From contig CAWEEP010000056.1 of assembly GCA_963808125.1 (NCBI GenBank), positions 1-64,000 of the forward strand: a stretch of DNA of 64,000 bases, given 5' to 3'. The stretch's first letter is position 1; every line of letters starts with the position of its first letter. The notes beneath the pieces were generated by a model. It saw only the letters and a program-made list of their open reading frames with translations. It was not told where the DNA came from and did not search any database. The translations under genes and the position numbers were made by a program. This document shows positions 45,841 through 53,999 of this stretch, in pieces. The stretch is from CAWEEP01 sp963808125 (GTDB taxonomy: Bacteria > Chloroflexota > Dormibacteria > Aeolococcales > Aeolococcaceae).

Positions 45841-45914
45841 TCGGGGAGCGCGGACTCGAACCGCGGACCCCTGGTCCCCCAGACCAGTACTCTAACCATC
45901 TGAGCTACTCCCCG
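45841..45914 (-). tRNA. tRNA-Pro(GGG)
   Basis: The minus strand folds with acceptor CGGGGAG/CTCCCCG, a D-arm starting GCTCAGATGGTTAGAG, anticodon stem CTGGT/ACCAG with loop CTGGGGG (anticodon GGG, proline) and a T-arm GCGGTTCGAGTCCGC. The CCA is not encoded. Confidence 0.9.
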
Positions 45915-46006
45915 ACGGGTCCGCCCCCAGTGTAGCGGAAGCCCTCACACGCCTTCCCCAGAGCCCGCCGGGACCCACCGGCGATCACCCAGGAGCCGAT
46001 CACGCC

Positions 46007-46552
46007 ATGACCACGGAAGCCGTCCCCGACGCCCTCTTCGACGCCGCCCTCGACCAGATGCAGGACCTCATCGACGCCACTCGGCCCGATCAGATGGCAC
46101 TGCCCACTCCCTGCGACGACTGGGACGTCCGGGCCCTGATCAACCACATCGTCGGCGGACCGGCCGGCTTCGCCGCCCGGGCCTCCGGGAAGACCGCCGG
46201 CTGGAGCGCCCCGCAGGGGGACCTTCTCGGGGACGATCCCGCTGCGGCCTTCCGCGCGGCAAGGCGGAGCCTGGAGGCGGCCTTTCTGGAATACCCACAG
46301 GCCGCCGGGCAATCCCGGCCCTTCATGATCGGCGAGAGCGCCGTCCACGCTTGGGATCTCGCCCAGGCGACCGGGCAGGTGGCACGCCTGGACCCGGCCC
46401 TGGCCGAGGCCGGGCTGGCGGTGCTTCGCACCGTGCTGACCGCCGAACGGCGGGCGGGGAGCGACGCCTTCGGCCCCGAGGTGCCCGTCTCCCCCGACGC
46501 GCCCGCCTACTTGCGGCTGGCGGGGTTCCTGGGACGCCAACCTCTGGGCTGA
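46007..46552 (+). CDS. TIGR03086-family (mycothiol-dependent DinB-like) metal-binding protein
   Basis: This 181-residue protein belongs to the four-helix DinB/maleylpyruvate-isomerase N-terminal group. MALPTPCDDWDVRALINHIV gives the usual TPC-x-W-x2-x-L-x-N-H motif, and SAVHAWDLAQATGQ gives the later H-x3-D motif; together these form a metal site. TIGR03086 proteins are common in mycothiol-using actinobacteria; the reaction here is unknown. No frameshift. Confidence 0.8.
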   Translation: MTTEAVPDALFDAALDQMQDLIDATRPDQMALPTPCDDWDVRALINHIVGGPAGFAARASGKTAGWSAPQGDLLGDDPAAAFRAARRSLEAAFLEYPQAAGQSRPFMIGESAVHAWDLAQATGQVARLDPALAEAGLAVLRTVLTAERRAGSDAFGPEVPVSPDAPAYLRLAGFLGRQPLG

Positions 46553-46660
46553 ACCGGCTACGATGCGGCGGCCGCGCCGAACCGCGCCGCCGTCGCGACG
46601 GGCAACGTGGGCGAGCCTCTGCGCGCGCGGCGCCACACGACTGATTGGAGGCATGACGCC

Positions 46661-47434
46661 TTGCCGCAGACACGCAAGCGCACCCCCAGGGCGGCGGAGG
46701 GGACCGGCGACGGCGCGCGGGAACGGACGCTCGTCATCCTGCCGACCTTCAACGAGCGGCTGAACCTGGAGGCGATCACCGCCGGAGTCCGCGGGCAGGG
46801 CTGCGACGTTCTGGTGGTGGACGACAACTCGCCGGACGGGACGGGCGACCTCGCTGACGCCCTCGCCCTCGCCGACCTGCGGGTTGACGTCCTCCACCGG
46901 TCGGGCAAGCTTGGCCTGGGCACCGCCTATATCGCCGGGCTCCACCACGGCGTCGCGAACGGGTACGACCTGCTCGTCACCATGGATGCGGACGGCTCTC
47001 ACAACCCCGTCCACCTGCCCGCCCTGATCGCCGCCGCCCGCAGGTCGCACGGCGTCGCCATCGGCTCGCGTACGTGCCGGGGGGCGCCATCGTGGGCTGG
47101 AAGCGGCATCGCCTCGCGCTCTCCTGGACCGCCGACACGTATGCCCGCACCATCCTCGGCATCCGTGTCCACGACTGCACCTCGGGGTACCGCTGCTACC
47201 CCGCGCCGTCATCGAGCGCATCGATCTCGACCGCATCGTCGCCGACGGCTACGCCTTCCTCATCGAGATGCTGCATCTGCCTCAACCTACGCTCCCCCGT
47301 CACCGAGATCCCATCCGCTTCGAGGACCGCCTCGCGGCCGCTCCAAGGTGTCGTCCTCGGAGATCATCGAGTCGGTGACCCTGGTGCCGCGGCTGCGCCT
47401 TCGCGGCCGGCGCGCCCTGCCTATAAGCCGCTGA
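46661..47434 (+). CDS. polyprenol-phosphate mannose synthase-like GT2 glycosyltransferase, frameshifted
   Basis: The beginning is clear: LVILPTFNERLNLEAITAGV, DVLVVDDNSPDGTGDLADAL, GLGTAYIAGLHHGVANGYDL and VTMDADGSHNPVHLP, matching dolichol/polyprenol-phosphate mannosyltransferases. The metal-binding DxD and NERxN are intact. After 47080 the frame changes at least three times (WKRHRLALSWTADTYART and HDCTSGYRCY are readable), returning to the first frame for SKVSSSEIIESVTLVPRLRL and the stop at 47434. It would make polyprenyl-phospho-mannose for the cell envelope. The start (TTG 46661 versus a nearby ATG out of frame) is unsure. Confidence 0.7.
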   Translation: MPQTRKRTPRAAEGTGDGARERTLVILPTFNERLNLEAITAGVRGQGCDVLVVDDNSPDGTGDLADALALADLRVDVLHRSGKLGLGTAYIAGLHHGVANGYDLLVTMDADGSHNPVHLPALIAAARRSHGVAIGSRTCRGAPSWAGSGIASRSPGPPTRMPAPSSASVSTTAPRGTAATPRRHRAHRSRPHRRRRLRLPHRDAASASTYAPPSPRSHPLRGPPRGRSKVSSSEIIESVTLVPRLRLRGRRALPISR

Positions 47435-48441
47435 GGCCCGGCCCCGCAGCTCGTCGGCGGGGCCGCGCCGCCATGAGGTCGGACAGGGCGGTGGCGATGG
47501 GCTTGCCCTCGAAGAGCACCGCGTGGATCTCCAGGGCGATGGGCATGTCCACCCCGTACCGCTCCGCCAACCGCACCGCCGCCCGGGTGGCGTTCACCCT
47601 CGGCGACCATGTGCGTGGAGGCGATGACCTCGTCGAGCCCACGACCCGGGCCACCGCCTCGCCGAGCAGGCGGTTGCGCGAATGCGGGCTCATGCAGGTC
47701 AGGATGCAGTCGCCGAGCCCGGTGAGGCCGGCGAAGGTCAGCGGCTTGGCGCCGCGACCACCCCCAGGCGCGCCATCTCGGCGAGGCCCCGGGTGATGAT
47801 GGCCGCCTTGCCGTTGTCGCCGATGCCGATGCCGTCGCAGATGCCGGCGGCGATGGCGACGACGTTCTTGAGCGCGCCACCGTCTCGACGCCGAGCAGGT
47901 CGGGGCTGCTGTAGACGCGGAGCTGCGAGCCGCGTGCAGGTGTCCCGGACGGTCTCGGCCCAGTCCGGTCGAACCCCGCCACCACGGTGGCCGCCGGCAG
48001 CCCCAGGGCCACCTCGACCGCGATGTCGGGACCGCTCATGGCCAGCAGGCGCGGGCGCCAGCTCTCGCCGAGCACCTCGAGGAGGACCTGGCTCATGGTG
48101 CGCAGGCCATCGAGGTCGAAGCCCTTGGCGGCGCTCATCACGGCAGCGGCCGGCTCCAGGTGCGGCGCGGCCAGCCCGGCGATGTCCGAAAGCCCGTGGC
48201 TGGGCACGGCCACGATGACCAGCTCGCCGCCGCGGCAGGCGCGGGCGATGTCGTGGGTGATGACGATGGAGGGGTCGATCTCCAGGTCGGGGAGGTAGCG
48301 GAGGTTGCGCCGGCTGCGCGACATCTCGTCGGCCCGCTCCGCCGTCCGGGCCCAGAGCCGCACCTCCAGCCCCTTGTGGCAGAGCGTCTGCGCCAGGGCC
48401 GTACCCCAAGAGCCGGCGCCGAGGATGGCGACGCGGCGCAT
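47421..48441 (-). CDS. gpsA: glycerol-3-phosphate dehydrogenase [NAD(P)+], frameshifted
   Basis: ATG 48441 opens RRVAILGAGSWGTALAQTL (NAD(P)-binding GAGSWGTA) followed by SHGLSDIAGLAAPHLEPAAA and VMSAAKGFDLDGLRTMSQVL. After VVAGFD the frame changes; LKNVVAIAAGICDGIGIGDN (catalytic-lysine region), TFAGLTGLGDCILTC-S and RNRLLGEAVAR follow in other frames to the stop at 47421. At least four indels are needed. This enzyme makes glycerol-3-phosphate for membrane lipids and is normally essential, which argues for sequence errors. It is 70 bp downstream of der. Confidence 0.8.
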
Positions 48442-48511
48442 TAGGAGCGGCTCGGGCCGCCGGGGCCCTGAGCGGAGGTGGAAATGGTGATGGGCATCGC
48501 CGGCGGCGATC

Positions 48512-49919
48512 CTACTCGGTCACCGCCCGCCGCCGGGCCACCAGGCGGAGCCGGACGCCGGAGAAGCCGAAGGCGCTCCGGATGCGGTTCTCCAGGTAGC
48601 GCTGATACGAGAAGTGGAGCAGGTCGGGATCGTTGACGAAGAGCACGATGGTGGGGTTGGGCGTGCTCGCCTGGGTGGCATAGAGGCATACGGCGGCGAC
48701 CCTGTGGAAGGGCGGCGGACGGTCGTCGACGGCCTTGCGGATGACCTGATCGAGGGCGCCGGTCGGCATGCGGAAGGCGCGAGCGTTGGCGACCCTCCTG
48801 GGCGGCGTCCAGCACCCGCGAAACGTCTGCGCCCAGCGTGGCGCTCGCCGTCAGGAGCGGGCGCCGGCACGAAGCGAAGGCGTCGGCGATCTTCTCAGCG
48901 TCTTCGGGTCGGAGCGGTCCTCGCGGAGACGAGATCCCACTTGTTGGCGATGATGACGACGCCCTTTCCCGAGGTCGGCGGCGTAGCCGGCGACGTGGCG
49001 GTCCTGGCCACCGTGCCGTCGGGAGCAGTCGATGACCACCAGGGCGACGTCGCTGCGCTCCAGCGAGTGCATGGCCCGGAGCAGGCTGTAGTGCTCGATG
49101 TCGGTGCTGACCAGCCCGCGGCGGCGGATGCCCGCCGTGTCCACCAGGCGGAACTGGCGGCCGCCGTGCTCGATGAGGGTGTCCACGGCGTCCCGTGTGG
49201 TGCCGGCGACCGACGACACCAGCGCCCTCTCCTGGCCCACCAGGGCGTTGAGCAGCGACGACTTACCGACGTTGCGGCCGCCGATGATGGTGACACGGAG
49301 CTCGTCCGGCTGCACCTCGTCGGCGCCCACCGGCGGTGGAGGCGGTCGACGACGTCGTCGAGGAGGTCGCCCGTGTCGGTGCCGGAGAGGGCGGAGATGA
49401 GGCGCGGCTCGCCGAGGCCGAGGCGGTACAGCTCGTGCGCGTCAGTGGGGGTCGCCGGGGGCGTCCGCCTTGTTGCCGGCGAGGATCACCGGCGCACGAC
49501 CGGTGCGGAGGATGGCGGCGGCGTCCTCGTCGAGGCCGGTCACGCCGGCGCGGATGTCCACCATGAGGATGCAGACGTCGGCCTCGGCGATGGCCATCCG
49601 CGCCTGCTCCTGCGTTCCCCGCGTCAGCTCGGCGATGCCGGCGTCGTCCTTCACAAGCTGCGGGTCGAGGCCGGCGGTGTCGACGACGGTGAAGCGCCGG
49701 CCCCGCCACTCGGCGAACTCCGTAGAGGCGGTCGCGGGTGAGCCCGGCGGTCTCGTCCACGATTGCCTGCCGGTGTCCGGTGAGACGGTTGAAGAGCGTG
49801 GACTTGCCGACGTTGGGCCGCCCGACGATGGCCACGATGCCGCTCGGCGGCGCCAGCGACGGGTCTTCGCCGCGGCGTCTGGCGTGGCGTTGGGGCAGCG
49901 TCCCCGCCACCCGGCTCAC
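48512..49919 (-). CDS. der: ribosome-associated GTPase Der (EngA), frameshifted
   Basis: The double-GTPase layout of Der is readable across several frames. The first G domain has VAIVGRPNVGKSTLFNRLTG, VDETAGLTRDR and LAGNKAD; the second has VTIIGGRNVGKSSLLNALVG, VAGTTRDAVDT, VDTAGIRRRG and IIANKWDLVS. The KH-like end DPDLLHFSYQRYLENRIRSA runs to the stop at 48512. GTG 49919 follows a GGAGGGGG site. At least five frame changes interrupt it. Der is essential for 50S ribosome maturation, so a true pseudogene is improbable; assembly indels are the likely cause. Confidence 0.85.
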
Positions 49920-49941
49920 CGTGCCCCCTCCCACACGCGGG

Positions 49942-50379
49942 TCACGACGCGACCTCCACGGCCACCTGCTGGAAGGCACCGCCCTCCCCTTCGAGGCGGA
50001 ATCCGTTCAGATCGCCACTGCCACCCTTCGTGGTGTTGACGATCACGTAGGCGTAGTCGACCCAGGCGCGATCGGTGTCGAACTGCGAAGGCCGGGCGGG
50101 GTGGTCGGGATGGCTGTGCCAGAAGCCGACCACGTCGAGGCCGAGACCGCGGGCACGGCGGTCGGCGGCCGCGATGTCGGCGGGATCGAGGTCGTAGCGG
50201 TCGCGCAGGCGCTCGGTCCAGAGGTTCCGCCCGGCGGTCGCCTCGCGAACCGCAACCTCCCCGGCGTCGAGGGAGGCGCCGATGAGCACGCCGCAGCCCT
50301 CGTGCGGGTAGGCGGCCTCGGCGAGGCGGCGGATGGCCGCCTGGGCGGAGGCGACCAGCCGGACGGCGGGGAGGGTCAC
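49942..50379 (-). CDS. Mov34/MPN/PAD-1 (JAMM, M67) metallopeptidase, Mec+-like
   Basis: This 145-residue protein has the JAMM zinc motif VVGFWHSHPDHPARPSQFD (H-x-H and distal Asp) with the catalytic Glu in HEGCGVLIG. GTG 50379 overlaps the stop of the cysM-like gene by 4 bp. In mycobacteria the homologous Mec+ protease releases cysteine from the CysO carrier after CysM acts, so this pairing suggests the same thiocarboxylate cysteine pathway. A CysO gene is not visible beside it. Confidence 0.85.
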   Translation of the reverse strand: MTLPAVRLVASAQAAIRRLAEAAYPHEGCGVLIGASLDAGEVAVREATAGRNLWTERLRDRYDLDPADIAAADRRARGLGLDVVGFWHSHPDHPARPSQFDTDRAWVDYAYVIVNTTKGGSGDLNGFRLEGEGGAFQQVAVEVAS

Positions 50380-51326
50380 GGCGGGGTCATGCCGTACAGG
50401 CCGCGGCTGACGTAGCGGTCGCCGCCGTCGCAGAAGATGGTGACGACCACCCCGTGGTCCAGCTGCCGGCCGAGCTCGCGGACGGCGTAGAGGTTGGCGC
50501 CACTGCTGTGCCCCACCACGACGCCTTCGGATTCGGCCAGCTGGCGGGCCAGGGCATACAACTCCTCGGTGGGGGCGCCGATGTGCTGGTCGGCGAGGCC
50601 GGGCTCGTAGATGCCGGGGACGATGGAGGTGGCCATGTGCTTGAGGCCCTCGAGGCCATGCCAGGGCCCCTGCGGTTCGACGGTGACGAGATGGACCTCG
50701 GGGTTCAGCTCGCGCAGGCGCCGGCCGGTGCCCATGAACGTGCCCCCCGTTCCCAGGGCGGCCACGAAGTGCGTCACCGAACCCTGCGTCTGGGCCCAGA
50801 TCTCGTTGGCCGTGCCGTGGTAGTGGGCACGCCAGTTGTCGGGGTTGTTGTACTGATCGGGCATGAAATAGCGGTCGGGATCCCTCGCCAGGACGTCCTG
50901 GCAGAGGCGGATGGCGCCGTCGCTCCCCTCCATGGGATCGCTGTAGATGATCTCGGCCCCGAGGGCCTTGACCAGGGCCTTGCGTTCGTCGCTGACGTTG
51001 GCCGGCATGACGAGGCGGACGCGATAACCCTTGACGGCGCCGATCATGGCGTACGCGACACCGGTGTTGCCGCTGGTGGAGTCGAGGATCACCCGATCCG
51101 GGGTCAGTCGCCCATCCCGCTCGGCCTCAGTGATCATGCGCAGCGCCGGCCGGTCCTTCACCGAGCCGCCCGGGTTGCGGTACTCCGCCTTGGCGTACAC
51201 CTGGACGTCGGGAAACTCGTCGTCGAAGAGGCGGATGCGGAGGAGCGGCGTGTTGCCCACCAGGTCGAGCACGCCGCTGCCGAGGGAAGGGGGGAGCACG
51301 GCGAGGCGCGGATCGGAGAGGGGCAT
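50376..51326 (-). CDS. cysM: cysteine synthase (CysM type)
   Basis: This protein of about 316 residues is of the PLP fold-type II: AEYRNPGGSVKDRPALRMI (PLP lysine), ILDSTSGNTGVAYAMIGAVK, ALGTGGTFMGTGRRL and VVGHSSGANLYAV. The GGSVKDR and STSGNTG motifs are those of CysM/CysK. Coupling to a Mec+-like protease favours the CysM that uses O-phosphoserine and protein thiocarboxylate. The start is placed at ATG 51326, 7 nt after GATAAT (51334-51339), a leaderless arrangement; ATG 51335 overlaps that box. Confidence 0.85.
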   Translation of the reverse strand: MPLSDPRLAVLPPSLGSGVLDLVGNTPLLRIRLFDDEFPDVQVYAKAEYRNPGGSVKDRPALRMITEAERDGRLTPDRVILDSTSGNTGVAYAMIGAVKGYRVRLVMPANVSDERKALVKALGAEIIYSDPMEGSDGAIRLCQDVLARDPDRYFMPDQYNNPDNWRAHYHGTANEIWAQTQGSVTHFVAALGTGGTFMGTGRRLRELNPEVHLVTVEPQGPWHGLEGLKHMATSIVPGIYEPGLADQHIGAPTEELYALARQLAESEGVVVGHSSGANLYAVRELGRQLDHGVVVTIFCDGGDRYVSRGLYGMTPP

Positions 51327-51333
51327 GCCAGCC

Positions 51334-51339
51334 ATTATC
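51334..51339 (-). promoter_or_regulatory. -10 box GATAAT of the cysM-M67 operon, leaderless
   Basis: GATAAT on the minus strand ends 7 nt before ATG 51326. The predicted transcription start coincides with the start codon. No Shine-Dalgarno is seen. Confidence 0.5.
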
Positions 51340-51399
51340 GATGACCCCCGATCTCGGGCCGCTTCGCCGCCATCGGCGCGCCGGCCGTGCCGGTGAGGC

Positions 51400-51645
51400 T
51401 CAGCCCTTGGCCCCGGAGGCGCCGACCCGGAACCCGGCGCTGCCTCGGTGGGCATCCGGGAAGAGGGCGACGATGGCTGCGGGGCGGATCCGGATGGGGC
51501 CGCCCTCGGCTGGCAGCTCGACGAATCCCGCCTTGTCGGCCGGCCGCTCCAGCGCCTTCAGGGTCTCCTCCACGGAGAGGCTGACGACGGTGTCGGGGCC
51601 GTTGCTGAGCCGGATGGTGGTCATGGCCCTGCGCTCCTCGCTCAT
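51400..51645 (-). CDS. small hypothetical protein
   Basis: This 81-residue protein begins MSEERRAMTTIRLSNGPDTV and contains VSVELPAEGG-like text (VELPAEGGPIRIRPAAIVAL). The pattern of a short strand, then a helix, then a strand and 'PAAIVAL' recalls the small FlbD-like proteins of unknown function, but I cannot name it. It lies between eno and cysM on the same strand. ATG 51645 or 51624. It lacks the terminal GG needed to be the CysO carrier. Confidence 0.55.
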   Translation of the reverse strand: MSEERRAMTTIRLSNGPDTVVSLSVEETLKALERPADKAGFVELPAEGGPIRIRPAAIVALFPDAHRGSAGFRVGASGAKG

Positions 51646-51753
51646 CGCTTCCCCGCCATCGTAGCCGCAACGGAGCCCGAAGCCGTGCCGTCCCGGCGGG
51701 GACCCGGGGGCCCCGCGCGGGCGGCGGCGGTCATGCCGGGCGGCGGCGCCCCG

Positions 51754-53046
51754 TCACGCGGACAGCTTCGCCCTGGGGAACGCGGCCCTGCCGGCGAAGC
51801 TTCCCGAGCTGCCCAGCTCGCGCTCGATGCGGAGCAGCCGGTTGTACTTGGCGACCCGCTCGGAGCGGGAGGGGGCCCCCGACTTCAGCTGCCCGCCGTT
51901 GATGGCGACGACGAAGTCGGCGATGAAGGTGTCCTCGGTCTCGCCGCTGCGGTGGCTCACCACCGGGTTGTAGCCGTGGGCCCGGCCCAGCGCCACCGTC
52001 TCCAGGGTCTCCGTCAGAGTACCGATCTGGTTCAGCTTGATGAGGATGGAGTTGGCGACGCCCAGGTCGATGCCCTTCTGGAGCAGCTTGGGATTGGTGA
52101 CGAAGTTGTCGTCGCCGACCAGCTGGACGCGGTCGCCCAGCTTCTCGGTGAGGAGCTTCCAACCGTCCCAGTCGTCTTCGGCCATGCCGTCCTCGAGGCT
52201 GATGATCGGGTAGCGGTCGAGCCAGGACGCCCACATGTCCACCAGCGCAGCCGGCTCCAGCTCCCTCCCCTCTCCCTTCAGCACGTAGCGGCCGTTCTCG
52301 TACAACTGCGACACGGCGGGGTCGAGGCCGATGCCGACCTGGTCGCCGGGGGTGTAGCCGGCCTTGGTGATGGCCTCGACGAGCAGCTCCACGGCCTCCT
52401 CGTTGTGCTTCAGCGACGGCGCGAACCCGCCCTCGTCGCCCTGGCCGGTGTCGTACCCCCTGGCCTTGAGCACGGTCCGCAGCGCGTGGAAGCATTCGCT
52501 GCCCGCCCGCAGCGCCTCGGCGAAGCTGGGCATGCCCCAGGGCAGGAACATGAACTCCTGGAAGTCCACCGAGGTGCGGGCGTGGGCGCCGCCGTTGAGG
52601 ACGTTGAACTGGGGAACAGGAAGCGTCGCCGCGGCCACGCCTCCCAGGTAGCGATAGAGGGGGAGGTCGGTGGACTCGGCGGCGGCGCGGGCGCAGGCGA
52701 GGCTGACGCCGAGCATGGCGTTGGCGCCGAGGCGGCTCTTGTTCTCCGTGCCGTCCAGCTCGCAGAGGCGGGCGTCGATGCCCGCCTGGTCGAGGGCGTC
52801 GAGGCCGATCAGGTCGGCGGCGATGACGTCGACGACGTTGCTGACCGCCTGGAGAACGCCCTTGCCGCCAAAGCGGGCGGGATCGCCGTCGCGCAGCTCG
52901 ACGGCCTCGTGCTTGCCGGTGCTGGCGCCGCTGGGGACCAGGGCGGTGCCGCTCCAGCCGCTCATGAGCTGGACGTCCACCGCGATGGTCGGGTTGCCCC
53001 GGGAGTCGAGGATTTCTTGGGCGGAGATGGATTCGATGAGTGTCAT
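51754..53046 (-). CDS. eno: enolase
   Basis: This 430-residue protein is a full-length enolase: SISAQEILDSRGNPTIAVDV, LVPSGASTGKHEAVELRD, NVLNGGAHARTSVDFQEFM, QGDEGGFAPSL, the metal ligands in ISLEDGMAEDDWDGW and LVGDDNFVTNPKLLQKG, catalytic Lys in ILIKLNQIGTLTET and SHRSGETEDTFIADFVVA. It converts 2-phosphoglycerate to phosphoenolpyruvate. ATG 53046 is preceded 7 nt upstream by TATCCT, a leaderless arrangement. No frameshift in this gene. Confidence 0.95.
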   Translation of the reverse strand: MTLIESISAQEILDSRGNPTIAVDVQLMSGWSGTALVPSGASTGKHEAVELRDGDPARFGGKGVLQAVSNVVDVIAADLIGLDALDQAGIDARLCELDGTENKSRLGANAMLGVSLACARAAAESTDLPLYRYLGGVAAATLPVPQFNVLNGGAHARTSVDFQEFMFLPWGMPSFAEALRAGSECFHALRTVLKARGYDTGQGDEGGFAPSLKHNEEAVELLVEAITKAGYTPGDQVGIGLDPAVSQLYENGRYVLKGEGRELEPAALVDMWASWLDRYPIISLEDGMAEDDWDGWKLLTEKLGDRVQLVGDDNFVTNPKLLQKGIDLGVANSILIKLNQIGTLTETLETVALGRAHGYNPVVSHRSGETEDTFIADFVVAINGGQLKSGAPSRSERVAKYNRLLRIERELGSSGSFAGRAAFPRAKLSA

Positions 53047-53072
53047 GCCCGGCAGGATAGCGGGCGGAGCGC

Positions 53073-53999
53073 CTAACCCGCCGGTGGCCCCTGGGGCGGG
53101 GGCAGATAGGGATTGGGGGGATAGCCGGTGGGCCCGGGCGCGGGGTAGGGATAGGGGGCACCGTAGGGGGCCACGGCGATGATCGGGGTCCGCCGCACCA
53201 CCAGGGCGCGTCCCAGCTTGTCGTGCAGACCCTGCTTGCGCTTGTCCCAGGCGACCCAGAGGAGGGCGAGGAGGACGAGAAGGCCGACCAGCGAGCCGAC
53301 CCCGGGCACGAAGGCCAGCAGAGAGCTCCCCCAGAAGACGATGGACCTGGGCAGCGAGCGCTCCAGGGGCAGGTAGTGCGCCGGGTCCTCGATGCGGACG
53401 ACCCGCGCCCCGATCGCCCGCTGGCCGACGGTGCTGCCCCAGGCGCTCACCAGCACCCCGTAGTAGAAGAGGCCGATGACGGCGGCGACGACCGCGTACA
53501 CCGCCGCCGCGCTGGCGGGCCAGGCGATGGACGGCAGCGAGCCGGTGCACGTGCCGTTGACGCATTGGGTGTTGACGTACGTCGAGATGGTGTTGAAGTA
53601 GCTGGACAGGGTGGGCCAGAGCAGGATGACGAAGAGAATGCCGCTGGGCACGCCGACGATCAGGCCGTCCAGGAGGTAGCCGAGGACGCGCCACCAGAAA
53701 CCGGCGTAGACGAGCCCGGGCGCCGGACCCGGGGCTCCTGGGAAGGCATACTGGCCCAGGGGCCTGTCAGCGTACGGATGCCCGCCCGGGGTGCCGGGGT
53801 AGGGAGGGATCCCTCCGGGATAGCCGGGGCCCGGATAGCCGGGGCCCGGATAGCCGCCGGGGTAGCCGGGTGGGGACGGGTAGCCGGGAGGGGTCTGACC
53901 GGCGGGAGGCGTCTGGTCGCCGGGAGGCGGCTGGTTCCCGGACGGCGTCTCGTCGCCAGGAGGGGACCCGTAGCCCGGGGACGGTGGTTGCCAGCTCAT
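53073..53999 (-). CDS. RDD-family membrane protein with Pro/Gly-rich N-terminus
   Basis: This protein of about 308 residues starts with ~110 residues of tandem Pro-Gly-Tyr motifs (PPGYPGGYPGPGYPGPGYPG and similar), then the RDD domain: FWWRVLGYLLDGLIVGVPSG, WGSTVGQRAIGARVV and KRKQGLHDKLGRALVVRR. Such proline-rich RDD proteins are common in actinobacteria. ATG 53999 overlaps the M20 stop by 4 bp (ATGA), so it is translated with that gene. Function unknown. Confidence 0.75.
   Translation of the reverse strand: MSWQPPSPGYGSPPGDETPSGNQPPPGDQTPPAGQTPPGYPSPPGYPGGYPGPGYPGPGYPGGIPPYPGTPGGHPYADRPLGQYAFPGAPGPAPGLVYAGFWWRVLGYLLDGLIVGVPSGILFVILLWPTLSSYFNTISTYVNTQCVNGTCTGSLPSIAWPASAAAVYAVVAAVIGLFYYGVLVSAWGSTVGQRAIGARVVRIEDPAHYLPLERSLPRSIVFWGSSLLAFVPGVGSLVGLLVLLALLWVAWDKRKQGLHDKLGRALVVRRTPIIAVAPYGAPYPYPAPGPTGYPPNPYLPPPQGPPAG

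Noticed and set aside
51400..51645. CysO/ThiS-type sulfur carrier between eno and cysM
   Set aside because: It ends in GAKG rather than a terminal GG and lacks the beta-grasp pattern.
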